Source: Chiridota heheva (Eukaryota > Echinodermata > Holothuroidea > Apodida > Chiridotidae). Taken from it: 64,000 bases of DNA. Below are positions 51,145 through 63,250 of the stretch, one piece after another. The notes beneath the pieces were generated by a model that saw only the letters and a list, made by a program, of their open reading frames with translations, did not search any database and was not told where the DNA came from. How positions within the stretch are numbered: the stretch's first letter is position 1; each line of letters starts with the position of its first letter. Both the position numbers and the translations under genes were made by a program. The DNA lies in NCBI GenBank assembly GCA_020152595.1, contig JAIGNY010001587.1, positions 1,746,001 through 1,810,000 of the forward strand. Reading direction: 5' to 3'.

Positions 51145-51228
51145 TGTCTACCCAACCCAGGTTTAAACCCAGGACCTCGTGGTCTGTAGACATGTGTGAT
51201 AACCGCTACACCACAGTAGGTAGATACT
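51145..51228 (-). repeat. tRNA-like sequence (decayed tRNA or SINE head)
   Basis: On the minus strand GTGGTGTAGCGGTTATCAC is a good D-arm/A-box sequence of Val/Glu-like tRNAs, and GGGTTTAAACC stands at the B box. The anticodon stem and the T stem do not pair properly, so I do not call a functional tRNA. Confidence 0.4.
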
Positions 51229-51287
51229 TATCTCATCTTTGAACACTTTATATTTATTAATTTCCAGACATGATTCTATTCATGAAG

Positions 51288-51710
51288 ACCTATCCGAGGC
51301 AGGTAGAGACTGAGCGTGTACGACTGAGATGCTGGAGGTCCCAGGTTCGAGTCCAACAGCGATTTAACTAGCAATTGTTCCACAGATATGCAGAACGATA
51401 TACGCTGACATCAAGCGCAGAGGGTTGTCTTCTGCATCACATCTCCTCCCGACCTTTGTAAAAAGTGGCAAGTGGTTGGGTGGCGCTCTCCGTCCTTTGA
51501 AGGGGACGTAAAGCCATCGGTCCCGAAATGCCTGATAGTAGGAGTTTCACCCCTACCTGGTTCTCTGAACACTTCTCAAAAAGAGCAGGGTGTTCTTCCA
51601 CTTTCCAACCTGGCATATTCATTGGGTACACACTGAAAACAAGTCATTGTGACTTACGTGTTCTTTCCCTGGCATTTGCCTAAAAGTTAATACAATACAA
51701 TACAATCTGC
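51288..51710 (+). mobile_element. tRNA-derived SINE, full length with AATAC tail
   Basis: The tRNA-like head has GGTAGAGACTGAGCG (A box) and GGTCCCAGGTTCGAGTCC (B box). A ~300-bp unrelated body follows, and the 3' end is (AATAC)n at 51690-51708. The head matches 30548-30612. A SINE is transcribed by Pol III and moved by a partner LINE; which LINE supplies it here is unknown. Confidence 0.8.
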
Positions 51711-51941
51711 ATGGATATTAACATTGAAGTTTTATTTTGGCAGTTTGGGGGCAACCATTTGGGGAAAAAGCATATATTCTTCCGTTTTAATAAAATGACA
51801 TGCATGGTCCCAGGAGACTGGGATTGCAACGTGATTCGTATGAACAAACACTCTGTCCGATATGTTATTTAAAAACTCGGACCTACTGTAAAATGGTGAA
51901 TGACCCCTGTAGTGCATGTAAGGATTGGTTAATGACCGCGG

Positions 51942-52622
51942 CCGGTGTGATAGTAAACCCCCCCCCCTGTAATCCCCCCCCCCCCTGGTCCTTATTTCCT
52001 AAGAAATGTCTAGTGAATTTGGTCCCCTCCGGACTGATTTTACTAGGTAATTTACTGGTGTCTGTGCGGTTCCTTCAATTAATTTTGTGTACTGAAGTGA
52101 TAAGCTAAAACCTAAGTTATTTATGCACGAAATACAGCGCCGCTGTACTCGCAGAATATGTCCAAGAACGGAAAATGGTTTCCAGTAAGCCTTTCGGTGG
52201 AAAAGAAATATAATATTTTCTTCGATCTGGGCAGTACCCATCGGGATACCCTAAAGAAAAAAAGCGTGCTTTACGCAAAACGGCAGTGCATGAACTGTAA
52301 ATTGTAATGATCATTCATAATCTAACGTTAGTGTTAATCCTTTGGGCCCAGAACTATTCGAAACTCCCAACAGTTGGGTCATTAATGCTCATGGGAGAAA
52401 TAGACTTAGGGCCTATGCCTACGTTAGGCCTTAAGCATTTCCTAGGAAAGAAGGGCCGGGAGCCTAAATTTCCGAGTGGACCGTTTTTACAATGAGGGTG
52501 GGGCGTTTTTACAATAAGGGGGGGTCACATCAACTGGATGGCTACGGCTTAATTGTCTGGGGGGAGCAAATTTCCTAGGAAATAAGGGCCAGGGGAGGGG
52601 GCAAAATTTACTTTTACACCGG
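51942..52622 (+). mobile_element. Non-autonomous DNA transposon, family E copy 2
   Basis: Begins CCGGTGTGATAGTAAA and ends TTTACTTTTACACCGG, a 16-bp inverted repeat with 2 mismatches. It is longer than copy 1 because it keeps an extra internal segment (about 52110-52250). Poly(C) and poly(G) tracts occur near the two ends. Confidence 0.8.
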
Positions 52623-53540
52623 TTTAACGTTACATCTCGACATTATGGACCAAAGAGTTGTGAATTCAATAAAAGGTGTCGTTCCATATATGAATTCAGA
52701 AGTGAGCGGTGACGTAACTTCCGGTTTTTAATTTTTTTTTGTTAATTGCTAGAAATCTGGATGTCATGGGTAGCACATGTAGACCTATTTTCGGTCCGGA
52801 GAATGTGTGATCGATAAGATTGCACATCTCTCACAATCTACAGGCAAAATTGACAAGCGGAAATGACGTCACCAGCACAACGGCGCTCACTTGTGAGTGT
52901 ATTAATGGAACGATTTCTTTCCTTAAAATGAAATTTAACCGAGTAGTTTGAAGTGGATGGAACCATTACACAACAGGAGACGGGTGTCGAAAATAGAGGG
53001 GTTGGGTACCATAGTGGGGTTGGGTACCATAGTGGTGGGTGTATGGCTATGACTGTCACACGGTTGGGGTCATGCATGTGTTTTTGATACACAGTATCTC
53101 CCTGTATAATCTGAAATCCTCGTGGAACATTTGCAGTAAAAAATATGTCCAGATAGTATTAAACCTTTTTCGTGGAGGGGGTGGCATGTGGTCAGCAGAT
53201 TTAAGTGGGGGAGGAGAGGGTCGGGACAGGAAACTTGTTTTCCGTCACTTCGGAGATGTCAAGCTGCATTTAGTACAAGTGATGAATAAAACAAGTCCAT
53301 CTTTTCCGTTGACAAAATATTTTAAAAGTGTCAAAAAGATCAAATTTGCTATTTATGTCTGCAAGAAGCATATGAATGATAATACTTTGTGGCTGCACAC
53401 AATTATTTGGAGCACGTAAAACAATTGTTTATCTATATTTAAGTCATGAATATGAATGCATGTTTTGTACAAAATTGTCATATCAGTCAGATGCTTCTTT
53501 TAAATATTTAAACAAACAAAGACAAAGATTTTATCTTTTT
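52623..53540. other. Spacer downstream of the KLF gene
   Basis: A 20-bp GGTTGGGTACCATAGTGG direct repeat lies at 52998-53037. No coding signal. It may include distal 3' UTR. Confidence 0.4.
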
Positions 53541-53545
53541 TCCCT

Positions 53546-53551
53546 TTTATT
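53546..53551 (-). terminator. Candidate polyadenylation signal for the KLF gene
   Basis: AATAAA on the minus strand, about 0.9 kb after the stop codon. I checked by eye for a nearer canonical hexamer and saw none, but variant signals are possible. Confidence 0.3.
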
Positions 53552-54446
53552 CTGCATATCTTCTCCGCATTTTGAAAGATATGCTGTGCACAAGTTGTTC
53601 GTTCAATTCATATAATAATACAAGCAAGTGAGTTGTAAACATATTACTCAACATAGGCAGAGACCAGCTCGCCATTCTTGTTACAATTATCACGTTTCAA
53701 TGCTCAACGGTGAATAATCAAACTTCTTCTAATCTATGCAAAACAATAAATTAATTGACATATGTACTCGTGTTCTTCAAATAATAATTTCAGTTAAATG
53801 CCATTTAATAAAACTCCAAAGTACTGGATCATCTACGTAGATACTTTAATATATATTCCATATTTACACGTCTCTAATATCGCCTCTAGTCTCTATGTTT
53901 TCACATTTCAGATAAACAAACCAAAAATATTTCAAAAATTAGCCAACTGCATTTTTCTCAACACAAAATTTAAAACAAGTGGAGGTTCATATGAATTTTT
54001 TGTACGAAATTAGATTTTCTACAAAGCTGCAGTTGAATGGCAAGCAGTGACCCAAATTTTTCCCTTCTTGTACGCCGCCAAGAACAACAGAAATAGACCA
54101 CTTTTCCTCTCTACAATTGCCGAAGGGCATACGACTCAGAATTTGACGACTTTCAAAGTAAAATTCTTTAAAGAAAGTAAGACTCTTTTTACTGTAAACC
54201 TTTCCTTAGTTCAGTGAATGTAATTGGTGGTGTTTTTAGCTGGATTTAACGACTTTTAAAGAAGTACGAATTCGTCAGCTTCAACCTACAAGTAACACGA
54301 ACTTTCTCAAGATCAGTTCTCCGTCGTGAGCATGCGCGCGGCAAGCATAATAAACCGAGTGTGCAGTCAAGCATCAGAACCTCGGTAAAAGCATCAGATC
54401 AAAACAATCATCAAGTTAAAAGATGATCAATCAATAAGGTGCTTGT

Positions 54447-56758
54447 TCACATATGCCTTTTCATGTGCAGACTGAGATGATCTGATCTTGAGAACGCTCG
54501 TTCACAAAGATGACATTTAAAGGGGCGGTCTCCGGTGTGTTTACGGTAGTGGCGGGTCAGTTCATCGGAACGTGCAAATTTCCACCCACAACCTTTCCAG
54601 TTGCAATGGTATGGTTTCTCGCCGGTATGAGTCCTCATGTGTGCTTTCAGATGTGACGATTTGGTGTAGGTTTTCTGACAGCCTGCGTAGGTGCATGTGT
54701 GTGTTGTGGTGCGCTTTCTTCCCCATGTTCGGCGGCCGCGTTTACGCACAACTTGTGCGCCTGGAGCAAGATTTGGTGAGGTGGTATCAACTGGCGTACT
54801 CCGTAACAAACTAAGAAGTGGTGAGTTTGGCGGCGTATTTAGAGGTGAGAGCAGACCCTGCGAGTGTAACATTTGTGATTGTTGTTGAAGAGCAATAGAG
54901 TTCAGCTGTACAGAGAGTGGCTGCTGAGATCCAATAATGCTGTAAATCTCATTGTGTAGTGGTGCTATGGGCGGCGAGTGTGGTGGGGTGTGCATGTGTT
55001 GCATGGGCACAGGATGGTAGTTGAAAGGAAGATTTGCCTTGTAGCTGACTTGTGAAGAAAGATGATACGGATAAGCAGATGGTGCCTGGATTTTTTCCAA
55101 CAACAAACTCTGGATAACAGGAAAGTCTTTATCGTCTGAAATACTTCCTTCTTCCATGCTTTGACACATCGGGGGTGAAAGCGGTTCGTCTTTAATGATC
55201 ACGTGATCTTGACTTTGCTGGACCATAGAATGGTGCAGGTTATCAGGGTAGAGTGGCGGCAGAGACATTTCTTGGAATGGGAAGCTCATGCTATTATTAA
55301 GAATAAAGTCAAGATCCAGCAGTTCATCGTAATCGCAATGCATGTCGGGAGGAGGTGAAATGCAAATGTCGCCATCACTCCCATTGGAGATGACGGTTGA
55401 AGTGGGTGAACTTGGTTCCCTGTGGTTCATGGCAGCATTGGTGTCGTCATAGGTCACACCCAGGAGAGATTCGACCTCTGGCCAAAACTGAAAAATACAA
55501 TAGAGGAAAATACATTGTAAGTATATTGTTACGTAAATATAGCTTAAAACTGCAGCACATATACAATATTGCCCTCATATTATGTGGGCCTACAATAGCA
55601 TGAAGTTTATCGATCTGTTGTGGACAATATATTTGTGAAATTTGCAAAACGAGCGCCCTAACTTTTCGGTCTAGCACTCCTTTAACAAAATGTGGTCCCT
55701 AAACATATGTTTTTAACGCCACAGTTCTTATAACAATCTCCATCGAGATCCAGATTTTCATAATAAAAGTATGAATATCAAGCGATATTCTACAAAGTAG
55801 AAATTTAAATATCAAAGTTAAAATTACATATTGAACTGCCTTCTATAGTACTAGGGCTACAATAAATACAGTGATGACATCATCAAGTAAAGCATTTGAA
55901 CTTTATGAAATAATATAAAGTATAAAAAAAGTAAATCATTTGAAATTTAGGTAATCCGTCAATGCTGTGCATAATATTGTCAATATTAAAACTTCATATC
56001 TGGTTGTTCGTTACTAAAAAAATCAGATCTTATAAACATGAATTGAATTGCACAAAACCAAGCACATTTCACAATAATATTTCCTGTCAACAATATAATG
56101 AATGATAGCAAAATAATATTTACACATTAAAATATTTTATAAAATGAATGTCAAATACATTTCATGCAGCATCAAATTCAGTAAACACGACCCCCCCCCC
56201 CACCCCATTAGCGTAGCCAGAGGGGAACCTAGCCACCCCCACCCCCTCCCAATACCAAAACAATATTACATGAACCTTAAAAAGAGCAGCCAGGTCAAAA
56301 AAAAATCTCAAAAATGCACTTCGCAACGACTTATTCAACCCCCGCCCTCTTTAATTTTCGGTCATTGTATCGGCCAACTCTCCCTAATGATTTTTTTTGG
56401 ATACGCCAATGCTCCCCCCTTCCCCCTCCCTTTCCAGGGCTCTCTCCAAAAAAAACAATAGGGTTAAACTTGTCAGACGCCGAGAGGAAAACCTTCCCAT
56501 AATGTTCATTTCTTCAAAAGAGCTTTAATATTTCATCCTATCTGGGAACTATACTTTGCATTTGCTCAAGTCACGAAAGCTCACATGGATGTTTGAATGG
56601 GCCCCACACAGACACAAGCTAAAGCAATAGGCCTACATTAACAAACCGTTAATAGAACAGGGATTATCAAACACAAATTAATGGAAGAGAAATCAGCTTA
56701 CCTCGTTTGCAAGATTTGAAAATCCATCTTGATTCAATTCTGCTAATGTTACAGCCAT
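54447..56758 (-). CDS. Krueppel-like factor, KLF1/2/4 group (two coding exons)
   Basis: A nuclear DNA-binding transcription factor for GC-rich/CACCC sites. Coding exon 1 is 56758-56702 (19 codons, starts MAVTLAELN, ends at a GAG|GTAAGC donor). Coding exon 2 is 55487-54447 (acceptor TTTTTCAG|TTTTGG, phase 0). The product is about 365 residues, within the family range. Residues 71-82 ([12 protein letters not shown]) match the acidic activation segment of KLF2/4. Residues 117-124 (IKDEPLSP) fit the phosphorylation-dependent sumoylation motif. A basic [12 protein letters not shown] precedes three C-terminal C2H2 fingers: Cys284/289-His302/306, Cys314/319-His332/336 and Cys344/347-His360/364, with TGEKPYHC and TGDRPFKC linkers as in all KLFs. 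Group membership rests on the finger sequence plus the DLDFIL segment. The exact paralog cannot be fixed, and a non-coding 5' exon is possible. Confidence 0.93.
55488..56701 (-). other. KLF intron 1
   Basis: A 1.2 kb intron with GT...AG ends in phase 0. It holds a C-rich patch (56190-56260) and a TTAGCGTAGCCAGAGG piece resembling a transposon end. No other gene inside. Confidence 0.8.
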
Positions 56759-56821
56759 TATTCAATGTTTCTCGTTATCTTTCTATATAAATTCGTAGTA
56801 TTTTAGTGCAAGTATTCGCTT

Positions 56822-56854
56822 CTAGATCAGATTAGCTTCTGAGGAGATCAACAT
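56822..56854 (-). promoter_or_regulatory. Possible upstream ORF of 10 codons before KLF
   Basis: On the minus strand an ATG at 56854 reads ten codons (MLISSEANLI) and stops at 56822, 63 bases before the KLF start codon. It matters only if the transcript begins upstream of 56854, which is not shown. Confidence 0.35.
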
Positions 56855-56906
56855 GAGTTTACTACTATAATTGCACACTTCAGCGCGGCGATAACACCGG
56901 CTTCAG

Positions 56907-56958
56907 CCAATCAGAGAAGCCTGTCGCTTGTTTCTAATTATAGATTGGTATATAAAGG
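56907..56958 (+). promoter_or_regulatory. CCAAT and TATA elements upstream of KLF, oriented away from it
   Basis: CCAATCA at 56907 and TATATAAAGG at 56949 are in classic order and spacing for plus-strand transcription, divergent from KLF. An ATTGG (inverted CCAAT) sits at 56944. The minus-strand KLF core promoter itself is not obvious. The region could be bidirectional. Confidence 0.45.
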
Positions 56959-56999
56959 CAATCTCGCTAAAATTTTGCAGTTCATTTGGTATGCAGAGT

Positions 57000-57770
57000 T
57001 CGTGCAAGCTGATCGTACGAATCTCGCGGAGATCCCTGGTTACCATGACGACCTTGTGGTGTAAACATCCTATATACTGTGGTTTGTGAATGGAATGCGT
57101 ACAATTCTGGGTTTTATTCAATACAAATATTATTGTGTCGGTCTGGTTCAAGTTGACTGGCGACGGGTACAATTGTATTCTCCAAGAAAATTGAACCATT
57201 GGGAATTCTAAAAGAAATTCCGTAGTGTGGTCTTTTTGAGTTCAATATAATTAAACAACTTTCACAAACAATTATTAATGTTTTTATTATGGTGCTTAAC
57301 AATACATAAAAGACTCTCGAAAATAAAGTTTGCAAACTGACAAAATACTTTTACGAAGTAGAGTTCAAACAGTCAAAATGGTCTAAATATTGACTAGTGA
57401 CCGGAAGCAAAGCCAAATTTTTTGAAACGTTGAACAGTAAAAAGAGAATGAAAATGTAGGGTAAAACAACTTGGGATTTCTTTCCTAAATATCAAAGGTT
57501 CTCAAATTGCATTCTTCTGCTAAGTCTTGGTCATGGTTGTAATAACAATCACTGTTCTGTTCACTATAGCCGTCATCTCCCATTCAAAATGTTTTGGGGA
57601 AGAACCGATGCAATAAGTTAAGACGAATAATGTTCCTAGATATAGCACAATTACGTTAGTAAAAGGTTGCAGTTTACGTTGTAAAAATGTTAGTTTTTGG
57701 TTGGGTGCTCGTAGGGTGCGGTAGGCCCAACGCTTCTTTGCCAACTGTTTGCCAATACCGTGACCATTGG
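57000..57770. other. Region beyond the divergent promoter, no gene recognised
   Basis: Plus-strand frames after the TATA box are short (an ATG at 57047 stops after six codons). Minus-strand frames have no recognisable similarity. Confidence 0.4.
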
Positions 57771-57774
57771 TCAC

Positions 57775-58160
57775 AGACATAGGTGTAGGAACTGGGGGGC
57801 ACGTGCGCCTTCCTCCCACTTTTCCGAGAGAAAAAAAATGACAAAAGTGTCCCTTTTGAAAATGAAAAGTGCCCCTCAATTACTCAGTGTCAAAGGTGCA
57901 AAACTGATGAAATTTGCACACACTTACAAGAAAAAAAACATTACCAAAAAGCCCCTTTCAAAATGAAATTCCTCTTAGTTACTGACCTAATAGTAGGAAA
58001 CTAACAATCTTTGTCAGTCTCATGTTGGAAATTGGAAAATTGCCCCTTTCTAAAAATGAAGTGCCCCTTTTACTTAACTTTATTATCTACAGACAGGGGG
58101 CGAACATCCTTTGAAAAGTGCCCCTAAATGGTTGTGCCCCCCCCCCCCCACACACACTTT
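57775..58160 (+). repeat. Degenerate repeat with GTGCCCCTTTT motifs
   Basis: Begins ATAGGTGTAGGAACTGGGG, like other transposon-end sequences in the window. It contains four or five GCCCCTTTNNAAAATGAA units and ends in poly(C). Confidence 0.45.
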
Positions 58161-58257
58161 TCGAAAGCTTTGGTCCAGCTTTGGGCCAACGTTAGTATGC
58201 CAACCTAACATAATGCCAACATATGCCGAAACATGTCAAACGTAGTGTGCTATCATT

Positions 58258-58645
58258 GAAGCCTATGATAAAAGAGTCAAGTTCGGGGTCCTTTTTGTAC
58301 CATAATATTATAGATTTGGGATCTTTTGTGATGTTTTCCAAAAAGTACCATCTAATATCTCTCGGATGAGGGCACTTTTAAAAGAGTGTCACCAGATGTT
58401 TTGGCCTTTTTTTTTTTTTTTTTTTAACTGAAGTGAAAAGGTGTTATACACCCTCACAAAATCACTCAAATTTTGGTGTGGGTCCATGGTAAGATAGTTC
58501 CCCATAAAACGTGTATTGAAACAAATTTGGTCAAGTTTGGATATGTATTGTCAATATTTATCTTTTCTCTACCATTCCTGAAATTTTCAACTTCTCAGCT
58601 TCCTGTTCCATGACATGGAACCTCTCGAAAATATCTTTATTAGCC
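58258..58645 (+). repeat. Direct duplication, copy 1
   Basis: Starts GAAGCCTATGATAAAAGAGT and includes TCTCTCGGATGAGGG and TTCTCAGCTTCCTGTTCC. It recurs at 60005-60312. This copy has an additional poly(T) insertion near 58407. Confidence 0.85.
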
Positions 58646-60004
58646 TTTTCATGAGGGTTCTCATTTTTGGATGGCGGTGTGATACCTTATTAGTTCTGTG
58701 CTACCTATCGTAGCACAATCTTCTTCCTATCTCTTTAAGACTGATATCACTGCATCCAGTACTAAATTTCCACCAACCTAATATGACCCAAAATTCCACT
58801 GGTCCATTTGGGTCCCAGAAAAACAGCTAGCATTTGACTGTGCTATGTGTAACATGAAAAATATGCAAGTATGATATGCTCATAATGGTCTATCATTAAG
58901 AAAATGGTACTCCCTTGGGAAATAATTTTATAGGGAGTGGTTTCTACAAACATTTACGTATGTTATGAAACCTAACTGTGAAGCGTACCCTTGGGAATAT
59001 AGCTAATAACCAAGAAATTTGCATGAAAATATGATTGGATCCCATAATTGTACTCTTCTATAGCATGGAAGAACATTTTCCCATTGAAAAATAACCGTTT
59101 GCCGTTTAATTGAGGTAGATATCTTTCAAACAAACAGAAATTTATTTTAAAAAAACCATGCCCCTCTCCCCTTAAAATTCAGGAACACGTATGCTATGCC
59201 CCCCCCCCTCTAAAAAAAAAAAAAGCCTATTTAGTGAACATTAAAGTTTACTTAGACTCTCTGCTTTGCTGGACCATGAAAAATGGCTGTTATCTAACTC
59301 TTATGACAACTTTTAAGTGCAAAGTCATGACCTTTGTCAATTGAAGCAATGTAATTTAGTGACCTGTGATAACCTTTGTCAATCGGAGTGACAGAATTCA
59401 GGCCAAAAGAAGATATGAACATTTATCAGTGTAATCAAATACATTTTCATAAAAATCAATTGCTACCATTGGCCAGACCAACTGCAAAAAAAAGTTAAAA
59501 TACCATTTTTCATACAAATATTTAACAAAATTTAGTTTTTCAATGAAATTTGGGGTCAGTTTCCTACAGCAAATGCCTATTCCAAATTTCTTTAATAGCT
59601 TTACAATCAGGCCCAGATAAAAATTACTGTTTTCCACCGCTCCCCGCCCCCCTAGCTCAATTTTCTCAAGCACATTACTTTAGGTGAAATATAATGGTTC
59701 TTTGCATTAATAATTACCTATTGGCTAAATGATTTACGCCTTAATTGCCTAACATGCTTTTGAAGCTTACTTTACCTTGTATACTTGCCAACATTTGCAG
59801 AATTGATCAAGTGGATAAATAAAATGGCCAATTTTCTCCTCAATCTGGGTCATCTGAAACAGAAATGTCACTTTTTGTGCTTGTTTAATAAAATTTCTAT
59901 CAAATATTTTGAAATTGCCATACTTTCCTTCTTAGGCCCACATGTAATATACATATACCAGTCTAGTCTAGCTATAGGCAGCACGGAACTAATTATTTTC
60001 CCCA
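58646..60004. other. Spacer between direct duplications
   Basis: No gene recognised. Poly(C)/poly(A) patch near 59200. Confidence 0.4.
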
Positions 60005-60312
60005 TTGAAGCCTATAATGAAAGAGTCAAGTTCGGGGTCCTTTTTGTACCAGAATATTATAGATTTGGGATCTTTTGTGATGTTTTCCAAAAAGTACCAT
60101 CTAATATCTCTCGGATGAGGGTGCTTTAAATAGGTAATTTAATTTTGGTGTATAGGTCCATGGTAAAATAATTCCTCATGAAAATTTTACTGAAACAAAT
60201 CTCGTCAAGTTTGGATATGCATGGCCAAGTCCTATCTTTTCTCTACCATTTCTGAAATTTTCAACTTCTCAGCTTCCTGTCCCATGACATAGGACCTCTT
60301 GAAAATATATTT
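60005..60312 (+). repeat. Direct duplication, copy 2
   Basis: Same blocks as 58258-58645, about 80 bp shorter because the poly(T) segment and part of the centre are missing. The first 120 bp are nearly identical. Confidence 0.85.
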
Positions 60313-60452
60313 TTTTAGTGAATGTGCTACCATCTGGGGGTCCCATTGTGAGGTCACAAAATATTGCGTAATTAATGCTTGTTGTTATATGTACCTAAGT
60401 TTTAAAATGCAGTAAAATAGACAATTTTAATGTTTGCATGTTTGATGTTTAA

Positions 60453-61007
60453 CAGTCCGGTTTGTGCTCCCGATCGGGAGAACAGTTTGGTCTCCTAATC
60501 GGGAGACACTTTATGGAAGTATCCCACAATGCAACTATCCAAATTCAAAATTTTGTGTAGGAATCATATAAGAATCAGACCAATTTCGAGCGCGGGTAAA
60601 ACAACCACTGCCAATTTTTCTTCACGATATAGCATAATTGCATAGGAAGGATCTTTTCACCGTGTGCTTCTAAAATTGACTGTGGAATTTTTGAGAAATT
60701 TTAAGAATAGTGGTGACTTCTTTTTATGTTTTGCCGTTAGGGAGTCGCGCTTTAACAAGATTTCTGAGAAAAACATTTTTAAATTTTGTTCGGAAATTAT
60801 TTTTGACAAACATTGGAATAGATATTATAAGAGTCACAGAAAACTTGTGTATCATCATTACAGTGTTAATAAATAAGACACACATAAAGCGATTGCGCCA
60901 AAGACTATGGCGAAGCTTCGTTATTGAATAGACTCGCACTGCGCAGGTCCCGATCTCCCGAACAGGTGAACTCTGAGATCTCCCGATCGGGGGTACGAAG
61001 CGGACTG
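60453..61007 (+). mobile_element. Family F MITE, complete copy (555 bp)
   Basis: The ends CAGTCCGGTTTGTGCTCCCG and GGGGGTACGAAGCGGACTG are inverted and each carries a CTCCCGATCGGG palindrome. It is flanked on both sides by TTTAA, a possible 5-bp target duplication. The interior has AAGTATCCCACAATGCA and CATAAAGCGATTGCGCC. The open frames inside are not genes. Confidence 0.8.
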
Positions 61008-62377
61008 TTTAAGCTCGTATTGTTGCTATATACCTGTCCATATACCTAAATTGATTGAACCTTGTAGCCTATGCTTCACATGCTGATGACTCGTACACCA
61101 AAAGCACTTTATTACAAAATCGATCTCAAAATGTGAAAAATATGGCTTATTTTTAGGTCTCCAACTGTCCAAACGTATACGTAATTCTTATTTTTTGGAC
61201 AGTACAACACTAACGTTATGCAGTGTACATACAGTAATACTTACAGCCTAACGAAATAAGTGCATGGAGTTCGCCAAACGTAAAGAAATAATGGATAGGA
61301 ACTTAAGTCGATATCTTCTCTTTATCCATAAGAAAATGTTCTAAAATAGTTAGCACATCGCTAATTAAGCGATATTTTGATCTCTGATTCAATGAAACAT
61401 GATGTTTTGAAGTAGCTTAGGTCAATGTGACACAGTGACACTGTGGAATTCTTATTCTTAAGTCACACGCCTTTTTTTAAGGAAGTCCAGCCGTTTCTTG
61501 GGGCTTAATATTTCACCTTTTCGCGAATATCTTAGAAACGAGTGGACTTTTTTGATAGATGTATGTTAATGAAATGTTCAGAATATAAAAAGGAACATGT
61601 TTATGGCAAAATACCTGTCCATATACCTTTAAGCGCCCCTGCTCTAATGAGCGCCCACCTAACATTTTTTGAATGATAACATAATTCATCTGATTGATTT
61701 GTATACTTAAAATAAGCTTTGTTACTGACATTCTTTGCTTATTTTGCGTCTGACGCCTATACGATGTTTTTGTGGTGGTTATTCTTGGACTATACACGAA
61801 TTACGGAGGGTCCTGGTTGTGCCACTATAACAGAAACACCTCCATATTATGTCTATGGAATCAAATACCTTGAACTGTATGAATGAATAAATTACATGTT
61901 TTGCATTGCAATCAGCAGGTCAGGGGCGTAGCCAGTGGGGGCAAGGGAAATTTATCAAACCAATATAAGTCTTTTCCCTAAATTCAAACTGCATCATTGC
62001 TTGTAACATGCTTTCTCCCGCCGGTAGACTGTTTCCCCGTTAAGTGATGTGGCCCCTCAAAATTATGATTGTGACGTATCACTTAATGCTTGCAGGCTGC
62101 AGATTCTAGATCTGCTGAGGATTCACTCAGCAGAGATTGTGTATTTCGACTTTCTATTTGACCACTGTTGACTTAATTGTTTTCCTTCCTTCTTTCGCCG
62201 TTTATCAGTTTATTCAATCACTTATAATGATAAGCCTTTTGTTTGTATTACAATTGATTGTTTGACATGATTGATTAGCCAATATCTGAAGATAGGTCAC
62301 TCCGTTATTTTGTGTTTACCCCAAAATACTTACTCAAACAAAATTTCCACATGTGCATTATTAAAAACTTACCGTGC
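61008..62377. other. Spacer between inverted family F copies
   Basis: A transposon-end-like CAGGGGCGTAGCCAGTGGGG lies at 61921. No gene seen. Confidence 0.4.
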
Positions 62378-62945
62378 CAGTCCGGTTCGTACCCCCGATC
62401 GGAAGATCTCAGAGTTCGCCCGTTTGGGAGACCGGAACATGCGCAGTACGAGTCTATTCATTAACGAAGCTTCGCCAGTCTTTGGCGCAGTCGCTTTATG
62501 TGTGTATTAATTCTTCACACTGTAATGATCATACAAAAGTTTGATTTGACAGTTATAACATTTATTCCAATGTTAGTCAAAAATAATTCCAGAACCAACC
62601 ATAAAATGTTTTTTTTTTAGAAAACCTTGTTAAAGCGCGGCTGCCTTACGGTAACACATTATAAGAAGTCACCACTTTTCTTCAAATTTATTGAAAATTT
62701 TACCGCGACGGTAAATTTTAAAAGAGAACGATGAAAAGAGAATTATATGATTTCATATCGTGAAGAAATATTTGAATTACTCCTTCGCAGTGTTTGAGTT
62801 ATCCGCTTTTGAAATTTGTCTGATTCTTATAAGATTCCTATACAAAATCTGAATTAGGAAAGATGCATTGTGGGATACTTTCGTAAAGTATCTCCTGATT
62901 GGGAGAATACAACTGTTCTCCCGATCGGAAGTACGAGCCGGACTG
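62378..62945 (-). mobile_element. Family F MITE, complete copy (568 bp), inverted
   Basis: Reverse complement of the 60453 copy over its whole length, ends CAGTCCGGTTCGTACCCCCG and CGGAAGTACGAGCCGGACTG. The two copies could pair over about 550 bp. Confidence 0.8.
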
Positions 62946-63027
62946 CTTACACCAAAAACAAAGGACATATAGCAAACATGCCCTTCAATATAGACTCAAT
63001 GTTGTCGCTTTGACGCTCTTTGTTTTA

Positions 63028-63250
63028 CAGTCCGGTTCGTACTCCCGATCGGGAGATCTCAGAGTTCGCCCCTTCGGGAAATCAGGACATGCGCAGTACG
63101 AGTCTATTCAATAACGAAGCTTTGCCATAATCTTTGGCGCAGTGGCTTTATGTGTACATTATTTCTTAAAACTGTTTTATTAAAGTAAAATGATGATACA
63201 CAAGTTTGATTGGACTCTTATAACATTTATTACATTGTTATATACTATAT
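63028..63250 (-). mobile_element. Family F MITE, truncated copy
   Basis: One end CAGTCCGGTTCGTACTCCCG, then AGTACGAGTCTATTCAATAA as in the 62.4 kb copy. It stops near 63250 without a second terminus. Confidence 0.75.

Noticed and set aside
51145-51228. Functional tRNA gene
   Set aside because: Good A-box and B-box similarity, but the anticodon and T stems do not pair, so it is more likely a decayed tRNA or SINE head.
54572-54888. Plus-strand frames over the zinc-finger exon
   Set aside because: They are antisense shadows of the KLF coding sequence.
56903-57335. Minus-strand frames of 73-98 codons upstream of KLF
   Set aside because: No recognisable domain; they overlap the promoter region and have no splice support.
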